From JAMLHH01 sp035515235 (GTDB taxonomy: Bacteria > Bacteroidota > Bacteroidia > Chitinophagales > JADIYW01): a stretch of 64,000 nt of DNA. The stretch's first letter is position 1; each line of letters starts with the position of its first letter. The position numbers and the translations under genes are program-made. Location of the stretch: positions 1-64,000 of the forward strand of contig DATJBS010000022.1 of the NCBI GenBank assembly GCA_035515235.1, in the 5' to 3' direction. Positions 42,804 to 52,082 of this stretch are shown one piece after another. The notes beneath the pieces were generated by a model, which was not told where the DNA came from, searched no databases, and was given only the letters and a program-made list of their open reading frames with translations.

Positions 42804-43966
42804 AACTCTAGAGATTTGATTCTTTGCAAAGCTTGTTCTAACATTTCTAAATTACAGCAGAGAGAAATTCTAACAAATCTTTGACCTTTACTGCCAAAAA
42901 TAAATCCAGGAGTTAAAAACACATTGGCTTCGTGTAATATTTTTTCTGTCAAATCTTCTACGTTTGAATATTTCTCAGGAATTCTCGCCCACAAAAACAT
43001 TCCTACTTGATCTTTAGAATAGGTACAACCTAAAGCATCCATAATAGCTTGCGCTAATTCTAATCGAGAAGCATAGACTTGATTTCTTTCTGCATGCCAT
43101 TCGTCGGATAATTTTAAGGCAGAAATTGCAGCTTCTTGAACAGGCAAATACATCCCTGAATCCACGTTAGATTTGACTTTCAAAATCTGATTGATATATG
43201 CAGCTTCTCCCACTACCATTCCCACTCTCGAACCCGCGAGGTTATGAGATTTAGATAATGAATTGAGTTCTACCACCACTTCCTTAGCTCCTTCTAACTG
43301 TAAAAATGATACAGGTCGACCTTTAGGAAGCACTAAACTATATGGATTATCATTCACTACTAGGAAATGATACTTCAATGCTTTCTCTAAAATATCTTGA
43401 AAAATCTCCGTACTTCCAGCTGCTCCTGTAGGCATATGAGGATAATTCACCATAATAATTTTAGCTTCCTTCAAATCTTCTTCTGAGACAGAAGTCCAAT
43501 CAGGAGCCCAACCATTATTTTCATCTAAATCATAAGTTACAGGAATAGCTCCTGCTAATCTTGCAGCAGATTCATAAGTAGGATAACCAGGATTTGGAAT
43601 CAATACTTTATCTCCTGGATTTAAGAAAGCTTGATATATATGAGTAATCCCTTCTTTAGATCCTAATAAAGGTAAAATTTCATTGTCAGGATTTAGGTTG
43701 ACCTCATAAGTATGAGCATACCAATCTGCCATCGCTTTTCTCAAAGCAGGAATACCTATATAACTTTGATAACCGTGATTTTTAACATTCGCTGCAGAAG
43801 ATTGTAAAGTCTTGATGACTTCATCTGCCGGAGCTTGATCGGGATTACCTATCCCTAAATTGATGACAGGTTTCCCACTTGCTATCATTTGTGCTACTTC
43901 TCTCAATTTGCGAGAAAAATAATACTCTTGAATATAATTTAGTTTATGTGCAGGTTCGATTATCAT
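42800..43966 (-). CDS. Class I/II aminotransferase of the Phe/Tyr operon
   Basis: A 388-residue fold-type I PLP enzyme. The PLP lysine lies in LNSLSKSHNLAGSRVGMVVG, with NLGIGNPDQAP, LGSKEGITHIYQAFLNPGD, NDNPYSLVLP and the substrate-carboxylate Arg in GQRFVRISLC. By position it supplies amino transfer to prephenate, phenylpyruvate or hydroxyphenylpyruvate. The specificity cannot be settled from sequence. It overlaps both neighbours by four bases, so translation is coupled. Confidence 0.9.
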   Translation of the reverse strand: MIIEPAHKLNYIQEYYFSRKLREVAQMIASGKPVINLGIGNPDQAPADEVIKTLQSSAANVKNHGYQSYIGIPALRKAMADWYAHTYEVNLNPDNEILPLLGSKEGITHIYQAFLNPGDKVLIPNPGYPTYESAARLAGAIPVTYDLDENNGWAPDWTSVSEEDLKEAKIIMVNYPHMPTGAAGSTEIFQDILEKALKYHFLVVNDNPYSLVLPKGRPVSFLQLEGAKEVVVELNSLSKSHNLAGSRVGMVVGEAAYINQILKVKSNVDSGMYLPVQEAAISALKLSDEWHAERNQVYASRLELAQAIMDALGCTYSKDQVGMFLWARIPEKYSNVEDLTEKILHEANVFLTPGFIFGSKGQRFVRISLCCNLEMLEQALQRIKSLEL

Positions 43967-44802
43967 AAATACTTTTGTCCTTGTACGTATTCTCCTAAAA
44001 TTTTTAAATCACTTGTTAATGGCTGCAAAACATGAAGCATTTCTTTGTAATCTTCAAAGTTTTCAAACTCAATATCCGCATACATATAATATCTCCACTC
44101 TTCACCTAATACTGGTAAAGATTGAATTTTGGTTAAGTTCATTCCAAACATTGCTAATGCTGACAATGCTGCTGAAAGACTACCCGGTCTGTGTAAAGCT
44201 CTAAATGACAACGAAGCCTTATTCGGAACTGTCGAAGTTTTAGAAACATCTTTAGTTCTTTTTAAAACTAAAAATCTTGTATAGTTTCTCTTATTAGTTT
44301 CAATCCCTTCTGCAAGAACTTCCAATCCAAAAGTTTCTGCTATTAATTTACTTCCTAAAGCACCGCGATTGGCAATGTTATTTTCTACGATTTCAATAGC
44401 ACTCAAGGCAGTATCTTTAGATTCTACCAATTGGATATGAGGATATTGTCTAAAATATTTTTGACATTGTAGATTGGCCATTGGATGAGAATGCACTTCT
44501 TTCAAAGTTTCTAAAGTTTCTCCTTTAAGAGCCATTAGATTCATTTCAATTCTCAGATATACTTCTCCTACTATACTTAAATCAGCTTCTCTCAACCTAG
44601 CATAATTAGGCAAGATGGATCCTGCAACTGAATTTTCTATAGCCATGACTGCACAATCAGCTGCGCCGTCTATGTCCATAGCGTCAAATAAAGCTTGGAA
44701 AGTATCGCACTCAATCGTTTCGATATCTTTACCAAAGTAGGTATATGCAGCAATCTCGTGGAATGATGCTTTGAATCCTTGTATAGCGACTTTCTCTTTC
44801 AT
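43963..44802 (-). CDS. pheA: Prephenate dehydratase
   Basis: A 279-residue enzyme converting prephenate to phenylpyruvate. The catalytic part is at about 1-185: KVAIQGFKASFHEIAAYTYF, AVMAIENSVAGSILPNY, HSHPMANLQCQKYF and the conserved TRF in NKRNYTRFLVL. The ACT domain at about 200-275 (ALHRPGSLSAALSALAMFGM followed by NLTKIQSLP) binds Phe for feedback inhibition. It is the first structural gene of the operon and lies eight bases downstream of an attenuator T-run. Confidence 0.95.
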   Translation of the reverse strand: MKEKVAIQGFKASFHEIAAYTYFGKDIETIECDTFQALFDAMDIDGAADCAVMAIENSVAGSILPNYARLREADLSIVGEVYLRIEMNLMALKGETLETLKEVHSHPMANLQCQKYFRQYPHIQLVESKDTALSAIEIVENNIANRGALGSKLIAETFGLEVLAEGIETNKRNYTRFLVLKRTKDVSKTSTVPNKASLSFRALHRPGSLSAALSALAMFGMNLTKIQSLPVLGEEWRYYMYADIEFENFEDYKEMLHVLQPLTSDLKILGEYVQGQKYL

Positions 44803-44810
44803 TTCATTTC

Positions 44811-44838
44811 AAAAAAAAAGTCCCGATAAACGGGACTT
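44811..44838 (-). terminator. Attenuator terminator upstream of pheA
   Basis: On the minus strand AAGTCCCG (44838-44831) pairs with CGGGACTT (44825-44818) around TTTAT and is followed by nine T, just before pheA. An upstream GGGGACT (44875-44869) can pair with AGTCCC (44837-44832) to form a competing antiterminator. This is the arrangement of amino-acid operon attenuators. Confidence 0.85.
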
Positions 44839-44878
44839 ATTATTCTATAATTCTTTATATAGCTGTTCAGTCCCCTGT

Positions 44879-44920
44879 TTAGAGATTAAAGTAGTAGCTA
44901 AAAAAGAAAACGTTTTTCAT
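44879..44920 (-). CDS. Phe/Tyr leader peptide of the pheA operon
   Basis: A 13-codon ORF reads MKNVFFFSYYFNL, with four Phe and two Tyr codons, ending in TAA 41 bases before the terminator hairpin. Stalling of the ribosome at these codons when charged tRNA-Phe or tRNA-Tyr is scarce would free the antiterminator segment. TAGCT within the Ser/Tyr codons (44900-44896) can pair with AGCTA (44864-44860), a possible pre-emptor hairpin. Confidence 0.85.
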   Translation of the reverse strand: MKNVFFFSYYFNL

Positions 44921-44929
44921 AATTGTTTG

Positions 44930-44960
44930 CAAAATAAACGAATTATTTCATTTTATACAA
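44930..44960 (-). promoter_or_regulatory. Candidate promoter of the Phe/Tyr operon
   Basis: On the minus strand TTG (44960-44958) precedes TTTATTTTG (44938-44930) by 19 bases, a near match to the Bacteroidota consensus with one base short in the TAnnTTTG box. The transcript would begin only a few bases before the leader-peptide ATG. Confidence 0.45.
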
Positions 44961-45159
44961 CATAAAGTATGTTATGACAATATTAACAAGATGAAAAATT
45001 GGATGAAATTGCATTTTTAATATCCTGTACTAAATAGAACCCCTTTGAAAACAAAACAATATCTCCTTCTCTTTATACATTAAGTGTGAGATAAAAAAGT
45101 GTTTTTTTTTGTTTTTGTGCTTTACAAATCCTAAAATTGCCAAATACTATTTATAAAAC

Positions 45160-46002
45160 GTGGATCATCCTATAGAATTTGAAAGTACAGTAGAGAAATT
45201 AGATTATTGCGATACTAAGTATCCAGTAATACTAGTCAGTGGCTTAGGTTTCCAAGATAATATCAGCGTGACGGATTATTGGGGTAAAAACCCTGATTTC
45301 TTGAAAGCTCATGGTTGTGAAGTCTATACCGCATATCAAGATGCTTTTAATAGCCATGTCGATAATGCAATCAAGTTAAAATATAGAATCTTAGAGATTT
45401 TAGAGAAATCTGATAAAGATAAAGTCAACATCATTGGTCACTCTAAAGGGGGTATCGAAGCTAGATATTTGATTTCCAAATTAGGATTCGGCGATAAAGT
45501 AGCTAGTTTGACTACATTAGGTAGCCCTCATAGAGGTAGCGGAATAGCTGATATCGTATTAGGTAGAATTCCTTTGCCAAAATTTGTAATAGCACGTTTG
45601 GTCAATATCTATGGTCGATTATTAGGCGATAAAAAGCCCGATAGTATGCGAGCGGCAGTGCAATTGACTAAATTGTCCATGGAAAATTTTAATTTAGATG
45701 TTCCAGATATTGAAGGCGTTTATTACCAAAGCTATGCTGCCCACGTCACTAGAGAATACCCTAGCATCATGTGGCGAACTCTAGCGAGAATTTTACATAA
45801 TATAGATGGAAATAATGATGGCTTGGTTTCTATCGACTCTGCCAAATGGGGAAATTATCGAGGAGTGATTCACACGCCTGAATGCCCTAGCATATCTCAT
45901 GCAGATATCGTCAATCTACAACAGTTTAGTATTGTAAAAGAATTTAAAGCTCATTGGTTTTTTGCTCATATCATCCATGATTTGAAGAATAGAGGATTAT
46001 AA
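45160..46002 (+). CDS. Lipase-like alpha/beta hydrolase
   Basis: A 280-residue hydrolase with no signal peptide. The frame opens with GTG at 45160 (MDHPIEFEST...), and no in-frame ATG lies near, so GTG is the likely start. The nucleophile elbow is GHSKGG with S95. The oxyanion region is PVILVSGLGFQDN and TLGSPHRGSGIAD follows, as in triacylglycerol lipases of the LipA/PGAP1-like group. The acid is probably in GNNDGLVS and the His in ISHADIVN. Substrate unknown. Confidence 0.85.
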   Translation: MDHPIEFESTVEKLDYCDTKYPVILVSGLGFQDNISVTDYWGKNPDFLKAHGCEVYTAYQDAFNSHVDNAIKLKYRILEILEKSDKDKVNIIGHSKGGIEARYLISKLGFGDKVASLTTLGSPHRGSGIADIVLGRIPLPKFVIARLVNIYGRLLGDKKPDSMRAAVQLTKLSMENFNLDVPDIEGVYYQSYAAHVTREYPSIMWRTLARILHNIDGNNDGLVSIDSAKWGNYRGVIHTPECPSISHADIVNLQQFSIVKEFKAHWFFAHIIHDLKNRGL

Positions 46003-46059
46003 CGAAAGTTCTAGTAACATTATATCTCTTTGGGATTTCATTTTTTTAATGTTTAACCA

Positions 46060-46690
46060 ATTTGTCATCCTGGAAGGATCTCTTTCCAAATTACAAAAAG
46101 AAAGCAATTAGTCATTCTGAACTTGATTCAGAATCGTTTCAGTATTGATTCAGAATCTACACTCAACACTAAAATCTGGGCGAGCCCCTTCGGGTCGGGC
46201 TATCATTCCGTCTTCCCTCTCTGTTATTACGGATTAAATCCGTAATCATTTCGGGTGATACTCCATTCTATCCCTCTCGCGGCGTTTTGCTAGAAATAGG
46301 TTATCCCTACGGGATTGCATTATTCTACAGCATTAGCGATTTTTCATCCTGAAAGGATCTCTACACGAATTGTAAAATCGAAGCAGTTAGTCATTCTGAA
46401 CCTTGTCATTCTGAACTTGATTCAGAATCTATATTGCGGACTAAATTCGCAATGACTAACCATAAGAAGTCCGTAATGTCATCCTGAAAGGATCTCTGTA
46501 CGAAGTATAAAAACTAAGTACTATGTCATTCTGAACTTGATTCAGAATCTATATTGCGGATCAAGCACCCAATGACTCCACATAACAAGTCCGTAATGTC
46601 ATCCTACTTCGACGAAGCTCAGCATAAATGAAAGGATCTCTGTACGAATTGCTTATGAGATACTTTCAGCATGACATGATGCAAAAAACA
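46060..46690. repeat. Dense intergenic hairpin repeats before umuD
   Basis: An 890-base gap filled with short repeats. GTCATCCTGAAAGGATCTC-type copies include 46478-46497. GTCATTCTGAACTTGATTCAGAATC copies and CATTGCGGA-type remnants are also present, with part of the sequence repeated in order near 46380-46560. The longer GGGATAGA element is listed separately. The last 100 bases must hold the umuD promoter. No gene was found. Confidence 0.85.
46178..46276 (-). repeat. GGGATAGA...AGCCCG structured repeat, copy 4
   Basis: On the minus strand it reads GGGATAGAATGGAGTATCAC, a variable centre, then GGGAAGACGGAATGATAGCC followed by CGACCC, matching copies 2 and 3 arm for arm. The variable centre contains ATTACGGATT (46226-46235) and AATCCGTAAT (46237-46246), an inverted repeat. 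Confidence 0.8.
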
Positions 46691-46891
46691 TTAACTCATT
46701 GTCACATTAGCACATTAACTCATTAGCATATTAACACATTAAATTAAGCTTCTTCTCTACTGATTTTTGTGCAAAAGATAAATTAGAATCCCTTTCGATT
46801 GACGAGACTAATCGCTAATTTTGAAGAATCACAAGTCATAGAATATCACATTCGACTGATAATCAATACATTCAACCCACACTATCTTCAT

Positions 46892-47341
46892 ATGTCAGCA
46901 GTAGAAAAATACAACAATAAAAATATAGAAATCTACTCTGCCATGACTGAGACGGACATGGAACTTCCTATTGTAGATGGTGGAATCAGTGCAGGTTTTC
47001 CTTCTCCTGCTCTAGATTTTGTAGATGCAAAAATAGATCTCAATAAGCACCTCATCAAACATCCATCGGCTACATTTTACGGAAGAGTCAAAGGGCATTC
47101 TCTAAAAAATGCTGGGATTGATGACGGAGATTTATTAGTGATTGACCGCAGTTTGGAACCGACTAGCGGAAAAATAGCCATTTGTTATATCGATGGAGAA
47201 TTCACTGCCAAACGCATCAAAAAAACTAAAACAGAAGTATGGCTACTTCCTGAAAATGAAGAATATGAGCCTATAAAAATCGAAGAAGATAATAACTTTA
47301 TCGTTTGGGGAATCGTCACTCACGTCATCAAAGCCGTATAA
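46892..47341 (+). CDS. umuD: UmuD-like translesion polymerase accessory protein
   Basis: ATG at 46892 (MSAVEKYNNK...) is preferred; the frame is open 31 codons upstream but lacks support. The 149-residue S24 peptidase-like protein has the Ala-Gly self-cleavage site in GGISAGFPSPALDF. The catalytic Ser is in GRVKGHSLKNAGI and the Lys in GEFTAKRIKK. After RecA-stimulated self-cleavage UmuD' joins UmuC to form DNA polymerase V. It is immediately followed by umuC, with no gap. Confidence 0.92.
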   Translation: MSAVEKYNNKNIEIYSAMTETDMELPIVDGGISAGFPSPALDFVDAKIDLNKHLIKHPSATFYGRVKGHSLKNAGIDDGDLLVIDRSLEPTSGKIAICYIDGEFTAKRIKKTKTEVWLLPENEEYEPIKIEEDNNFIVWGIVTHVIKAV

Positions 47342-48601
47342 ATGTTTGCCCTCATTGATTGTAATAATTTTTACGCTTCCTGCGAAAGAGTATTTCGTCC
47401 AGATTTAAACGGACAGCCAGTCGTAGTACTGTCCAATAATGACGGTTGTGTAATCGCTCGAAGCAATGAAGCTAAAGATGTGGGAGTTCCGATGGGCGCG
47501 CCAGCATTTCAATTTGAGAAATTATTTCAAGAGAAAAAAGTCCATGTTTTCTCTGCAAATTTTCATTTGTACGGAGACATGAGCAAAAGAGTCATGAGCA
47601 TCCTATCCGAATATTCTCCCGAAATAGAAATCTATAGCATCGATGAATGTTTTCTAAAATTACAAGGGTTTGAAAATTTCAATCTTCAAGAGTACGGAAA
47701 TGATATGCGCGAGAAAGTGGTCAAATGGACAGGAATTCCTATCAGCGTAGGTATGGCTCCGACCAAAGCACTCTCTAAAGTCGCTAATCGAATCGCCAAG
47801 AAGTTCACTCAAAAAACTGGTGGAACTTATATTATTGACAGTGAAGATAAACGCATCAAAGCTCTTAAATGGTTAAAAGTAGAAGATGTGTGGGGCATAG
47901 GCAGACAACACAGCAAACGCCTTAATGCTATGGGTGTTTATACTGCTTTTGAGTTTACACAATTGAGCGACCAAGTCGTCCAAAAGCAAATGTCCATCGT
48001 AGGACTTCGACTCAAACACGACCTCCAAGGAATACCGACTTTAGACTTAGAAGAAATTCAACCCAAAAAAAATATTGCCACCACTCGCACATTTGAGAGC
48101 AATTATACTCGATTAGAACAATTGAGCGAACGAGTTTCCACCTTTGCAGTGGCTTGTGCAGAAAAGCTACGCCTGCAAGATTCTTGTTGCAATTCTTTGA
48201 TGGTATTTATTCACACCAATAAGCATCGAGGTGATTTAGCACAGTATCGTAGAAACATGGTTATCCAATTGCCCTACCCTACTAACTCTAGCATCGAATT
48301 AGCGAAGTTTGCCCTACAAGCATTGAATCATATTTTTGTAGAAGGTTATTCCTATAAAAAGGCTGGAGTTATCGTTCAAGACTTCACACCTGCGAGCATC
48401 ACACAAGGTAATCTCTTTGAGAACAGCGACGAAAGACATATTCGACTCATGCTGGCCATCGACCAACTGAATGCCTCTCTAGGACAGCAAAAAATCAGAT
48501 TGGCTTCGCAAGACCAAAAGAGAGTTTGGAAAATGAAACAAGAGAGACTTTCTCCTCGCTACAGTACAAAACTATCAGATATCATTACGATTCAATTATA
48601 A
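47342..48601 (+). CDS. umuC: UmuC-like Y-family DNA polymerase
   Basis: A 419-residue error-prone polymerase. Metal-binding residues lie in FALIDCNNFYASCERVF and in YSIDECFLKL. GQPVVVLSNNDGCVIARS and VGMAPTKALSKVANRIAKK are typical of UmuC/Pol V. A helix-hairpin-helix (VEDVWGIGRQHSKRLNAMGV) and the little-finger domain follow. It forms an SOS-type operon with umuD; no clear SOS operator was recognised upstream. Confidence 0.95.
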   Translation: MFALIDCNNFYASCERVFRPDLNGQPVVVLSNNDGCVIARSNEAKDVGVPMGAPAFQFEKLFQEKKVHVFSANFHLYGDMSKRVMSILSEYSPEIEIYSIDECFLKLQGFENFNLQEYGNDMREKVVKWTGIPISVGMAPTKALSKVANRIAKKFTQKTGGTYIIDSEDKRIKALKWLKVEDVWGIGRQHSKRLNAMGVYTAFEFTQLSDQVVQKQMSIVGLRLKHDLQGIPTLDLEEIQPKKNIATTRTFESNYTRLEQLSERVSTFAVACAEKLRLQDSCCNSLMVFIHTNKHRGDLAQYRRNMVIQLPYPTNSSIELAKFALQALNHIFVEGYSYKKAGVIVQDFTPASITQGNLFENSDERHIRLMLAIDQLNASLGQQKIRLASQDQKRVWKMKQERLSPRYSTKLSDIITIQL

Positions 48602-48624
48602 GGGGGAACGAAGCAATCTATTCT

Positions 48625-49275
48625 AATGTCATCCTGAAAGGATCTCTACACGAATTACAAAAGCAGAGTCGTCCATAGCATTTTGTACATAAGATGCTTC
48701 CAGCATGACGTATTTCTTCAATTAGCCAAGCTTGCATATTTACCCAAAGCTCTCGCACAAATCCTTTCGTGTGTTTGAAACTGTCATTCCGACGAAGGAG
48801 GAATCTCTAAGTAATACGCTAGAGATTGCGGACTAAATCCGCAATGACGGATTACTATGTCATTCTGAACTTGGTTCAGAATCCATTGTGAAATACGCAT
48901 GAGATTACGGGTCAAGCCCACAATGAAGGTTTAGACTTAATCCCTAATGTCATCCTGAAAGGATCTCTGTACGAATCACAAAAGCAGTCCATAGCATTTT
49001 GAACTTGAGATGCTTCCAGCATGACGTATTTCTTCAATTAGCCAAGCTTGCATATTACCCAAAGCTCTCGCACAAATCCTTTCGTGTGTTTGAAACTGTC
49101 ATTCCGACGAAGGAGGAATCTCTAAGTAATACGCTAGAGATTGCGGACTAAATCCGCAATGACGGATTACTATGTCATTCTGAATTGGTTTCAGAATCTA
49201 GATTACGGGTCAAGCCCACAATGATGGTTTGGACTTAATCACTAATGTCATCCTGAAAGGATCTCTGTACGAATT
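48625..49275. repeat. Tandem duplication of a composite repeat block (about 0.3 kb)
   Basis: A block beginning AATGTCATCCTGAAAGGATC at 48625 is repeated from 48946 (321 bases later) with high identity, and its first part appears a third time from 49244. Each block contains the same order of short hairpin repeats plus unique sequence (CCAAGCTTGCATATT...CCCAAAGCTCTCGC). The shared unique sequence shows duplication of the whole block, not independent insertion. No gene lies in 48602-49481. Confidence 0.85.
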
Positions 49276-49350
49276 ATAAAACAAAACACTCTGTCATTCC
49301 GAACCTTGTCATTCTGAATTTAGTTCAGAATCGCTTCAGAATCCGTAACG

Positions 49351-49461
49351 CACGCACGAGGGATAGAGGCGATATGTCTTCAGTCACTGAGTCTATCGAA
49401 GTGAACGAAGGCATACAAGCCGAAAGCCCGACCCGATGACGATAGGAAGAGGGACGTGCCC
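49351..49461 (+). repeat. GGGATAGA...AGCCCG structured repeat, copy 5
   Basis: GGGATAGAGGCGATATGTCT begins at 49360 and GCCGAAAGCCCGACCC ends the right arm near 49434, with a GAGGGACGTGCCC end. It most resembles copy 1 (GGGATAGAGGC, GCCGAAAGCCCG). It sits just downstream of rluD, which is transcribed toward it. Confidence 0.7.
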
Positions 49462-49481
49462 AAATAAAAAATAATTATAGA

Positions 49482-50588
49482 CTACTTCTCTTCTTGCTGT
49501 TCTTCTTCTTCGTTATCCCAATCATTAGCAATCTCTCCTACTTGTAGGGCATTGGTATAAGTTTCCCATTTGTCCAAAATCTGTTGAAATCCTTCTGGCA
49601 ATGGGACTTCAAACTTCATTTCTTTTCCAGTAGTGGGATGTTTAAAACCGAGGCTAGCAGCATGAAGCGCTTGTGCTGGAATTAATTTAAAGCAATTTTC
49701 TACAAACTGTTTGTATTTAGTAAACACTGTACCGAAAACTACTTTATCTCCTCCGTAAGTGAAATCATTGAATAAAGGATGGCCGATATGTTTCATATGC
49801 ACGCGAATCTGATGTGTCCTACCAGTTTCCAACTTGCATTTTATCAAAGTCACATATCCGAATCTTCTAATAACTTCGTAAGTAGTTGCAGCAAACTTAC
49901 CAGTAAGTTCGTCTTCATCGACATGGAATTTCAAACGATCTGTAGGATGTCTTGCGATATTGCCTTCTATTCTACCTTTATCTTGTTCCATATCCCCCCA
50001 AACCAAAGCGATATAATTACGGTCGGTAGTACGATCAAAAAATTGTTTGGCTAAATGTTGTAAAGCGAATTCTGTTTTGCCGGCTACTAATATGCCTGAA
50101 GTATTTTTATCTAATCTATGTACGATTCCAGGACGAGACTCACCGTTGATTTGTGGCCAATTGCTCTTCAAAAACATGAGTCCATTAACGAGTGTGCCTG
50201 TATAATTTCCATGACCTGGATGCACCACCATTCCGGCGGGTTTATTAATTAATAAAACTTGGTCATCATCGTAAACTACGTCCAAATTCAAATCTTCAGC
50301 GATCACTGTATGAATCTGCGGAGCATGATGCAGCATCACCTGTATCACGTCATCAGGTCTGATTTTATAATTAGACTTTACTGGTTGACCATTGACTATA
50401 ATACTTCCTGCTTTGGCTGCGTTTTGAATCTTGCTTCTACTGACCTGTGTCAATTTACTTTGAAGAAAAACATCAATTCGAATAGTTTTCTGTCCACTAT
50501 CTACTATGACTTTATGATGCTCATATAGTTCTTCTCCACCTTCATTCTCTAATGACAACTCTTCTTCTACTTCATCGTAATCTGACAT
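49482..50588 (-). CDS. rluD: 23S rRNA pseudouridine synthase RluD family
   Basis: ATG at 50588 (MSDYDEVEEE) is preferred over one 14 codons upstream because the upstream residues do not resemble the family. The 368-residue enzyme has an S4 RNA-binding domain (about 35-105, RIDVFLQSKLTQVSRSKIQN) and an RluA-type catalytic domain with the conserved Asp in GIVHRLDKNTSGILVAGK. GRTHQIRVHMKHIGHP is the further signature. The acidic tail (DWDNEEEEQQEEK) is unusual. It probably modifies helix 69 of 23S rRNA. Confidence 0.9.
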   Translation of the reverse strand: MSDYDEVEEELSLENEGGEELYEHHKVIVDSGQKTIRIDVFLQSKLTQVSRSKIQNAAKAGSIIVNGQPVKSNYKIRPDDVIQVMLHHAPQIHTVIAEDLNLDVVYDDDQVLLINKPAGMVVHPGHGNYTGTLVNGLMFLKSNWPQINGESRPGIVHRLDKNTSGILVAGKTEFALQHLAKQFFDRTTDRNYIALVWGDMEQDKGRIEGNIARHPTDRLKFHVDEDELTGKFAATTYEVIRRFGYVTLIKCKLETGRTHQIRVHMKHIGHPLFNDFTYGGDKVVFGTVFTKYKQFVENCFKLIPAQALHAASLGFKHPTTGKEMKFEVPLPEGFQQILDKWETYTNALQVGEIANDWDNEEEEQQEEK

Positions 50589-50723
50589 AGCTACAAAGGT
50601 ACACTCTTTGAGAAGATAATTTAAAACCAAAATTCACTTATAAGAATGTGAGCTAAATTTTCTCTAATTATAACTTAATATTGTATTGATTCGTGTAGAA
50701 TATATTTTATGTAAATTAGAATC

Positions 50724-51197
50724 ATGAATTCAGTATTAGCAAAGTATACTCCAAAAGAAACTATTCACTTTCTACAAGATTTTGATGTTTCAGTTCAGAC
50801 GCTTTTTAATTTTTTCAGTGTTCATGAAAATTGGGGAAAGATTTTCCCTGCAGCTGTAAAAAGAATTGAGTTTGGTGAAGACCCACGAGATGCTAATAGC
50901 AAAGGTTCTGTCAGAAGAGTCATCGCTTTTCCTATCATATTAGAAGAGAAAATCACTCAATACGTTCAAGACCAATTGATTGAGTACAAAATTATTTCAG
51001 GTATTGGAATTAAAGATCATTTAGGAACAATGGTCTTCATAGATTTAGGAAATGGAAAATCTCGATTGGATTACAAAATCGAATTTGCTCCAAGCCTACC
51101 CATGACAGGTTTCATCCTAAAGAATGTATTAGAAAAAGTAGTTGGGGAAGGTGTAAGAGAAGCTGCTCGAAAACTGAGACTTGATCCTAGATTTTAG
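50724..51197 (+). CDS. SRPBCC-family protein (polyketide cyclase/START-like)
   Basis: A 157-residue soluble protein fitting the SRPBCC fold: an N-terminal strand-helix (IHFLQDFDVSVQTLFNFFSV), a central sheet (SVRRVIAFPIILEEKITQYV, SRLDYKIEFAPSLPMTGF) and a long C-terminal helix ending AARKLRLDPRF. Such proteins bind lipids or other hydrophobic ligands; the ligand is not predictable. A single gene between convergently and divergently placed neighbours. Confidence 0.75.
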   Translation: MNSVLAKYTPKETIHFLQDFDVSVQTLFNFFSVHENWGKIFPAAVKRIEFGEDPRDANSKGSVRRVIAFPIILEEKITQYVQDQLIEYKIISGIGIKDHLGTMVFIDLGNGKSRLDYKIEFAPSLPMTGFILKNVLEKVVGEGVREAARKLRLDPRF

Positions 51198-51216
51198 TTT
51201 TAAACTTATTTTGGCT

Positions 51217-52080
51217 TTACAAAACGTGCTTTTCAGCATGATAGGAAGATCTCACTAAAGGTCCACTCTCCACAAACATAAAGCCCATTTCTAGACCTTT
51301 GGTTTCATATCTTTTGAACTCATCTGGATGCACGTATCTATCGACATTTAAGTGCATCTTAGTAGGTTGGAGATATTGCCCTAAAGTCAATACGTCCACT
51401 CCTGCTTGCAAAAGATCATCCATAGCTTCGTAAACTTCATCTTCAGTCTCTCCACATCCTAGCATGATGCCAGTTTTTGTTCTCTTACCGTATTCTTTGA
51501 TTCTTTTGAGTTCTTCCAAGCTTCTTTCATATTTTGCTTGAGGTCTTACTTTACGGTACAATCTTTTGACCGTTTCCATATTATGGCTGACGACTTCTTG
51601 ACCGGCAGAAATCATGGTTTCTAAAGCCTCCCAATCTGCTTTCACATCAGGAATCAAGGTTTCTATTGTAATATTAGGGCAAGCATTTTTCACAGCTACA
51701 ACAGTTTCATGCCAAATTCTAGCACCTTTATCAGGTAACTCATCTCTATTGACAGAAGTAATAACGGCATGCTTGATACCCATCAATCGAATAGCTTCAG
51801 CAACTCTTAATGGCTCGCCTTCGTCTAAATAATTAGGTCTACCGGTAGAAACTGCGCAGAAAGAACAAGATCGTGTACAGATATTTCCTAGAATCATAAA
51901 AGTAGCTGTGCCAGCGCCCCAACATTCTCCCATGTTAGGACAGTTTCCACTTTGGCAAATGGTATGAAGTTGATGACCATCTACCAAGGATTTTACTTTT
52001 TTAAACTCTTCCCCAATTGGAATTTTAACTTTCAGCCAATCAGGTTTTTTAGCTCTTTTATTTTCTGACACTGCCTCCAT
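51217..52080 (-). CDS. lipA: Lipoyl synthase
   Basis: A 287-residue radical-SAM enzyme inserting sulfur into octanoyl groups on lipoate-dependent enzymes. The auxiliary cluster ligands are C42, C47 and C53 (CQSGNCPNMGEC). The radical-SAM CxxxCxxC motif is C68, C72, C75 (CTRSCSFC). The C-terminal RSSYHAEKHV provides the conserved Ser ligand. Length is normal. It lies two bases downstream of the OMP-like gene, so both are likely co-transcribed. Confidence 0.97.
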   Translation of the reverse strand: MEAVSENKRAKKPDWLKVKIPIGEEFKKVKSLVDGHQLHTICQSGNCPNMGECWGAGTATFMILGNICTRSCSFCAVSTGRPNYLDEGEPLRVAEAIRLMGIKHAVITSVNRDELPDKGARIWHETVVAVKNACPNITIETLIPDVKADWEALETMISAGQEVVSHNMETVKRLYRKVRPQAKYERSLEELKRIKEYGKRTKTGIMLGCGETEDEVYEAMDDLLQAGVDVLTLGQYLQPTKMHLNVDRYVHPDEFKRYETKGLEMGFMFVESGPLVRSSYHAEKHVL

Positions 52081-52082
52081 GA

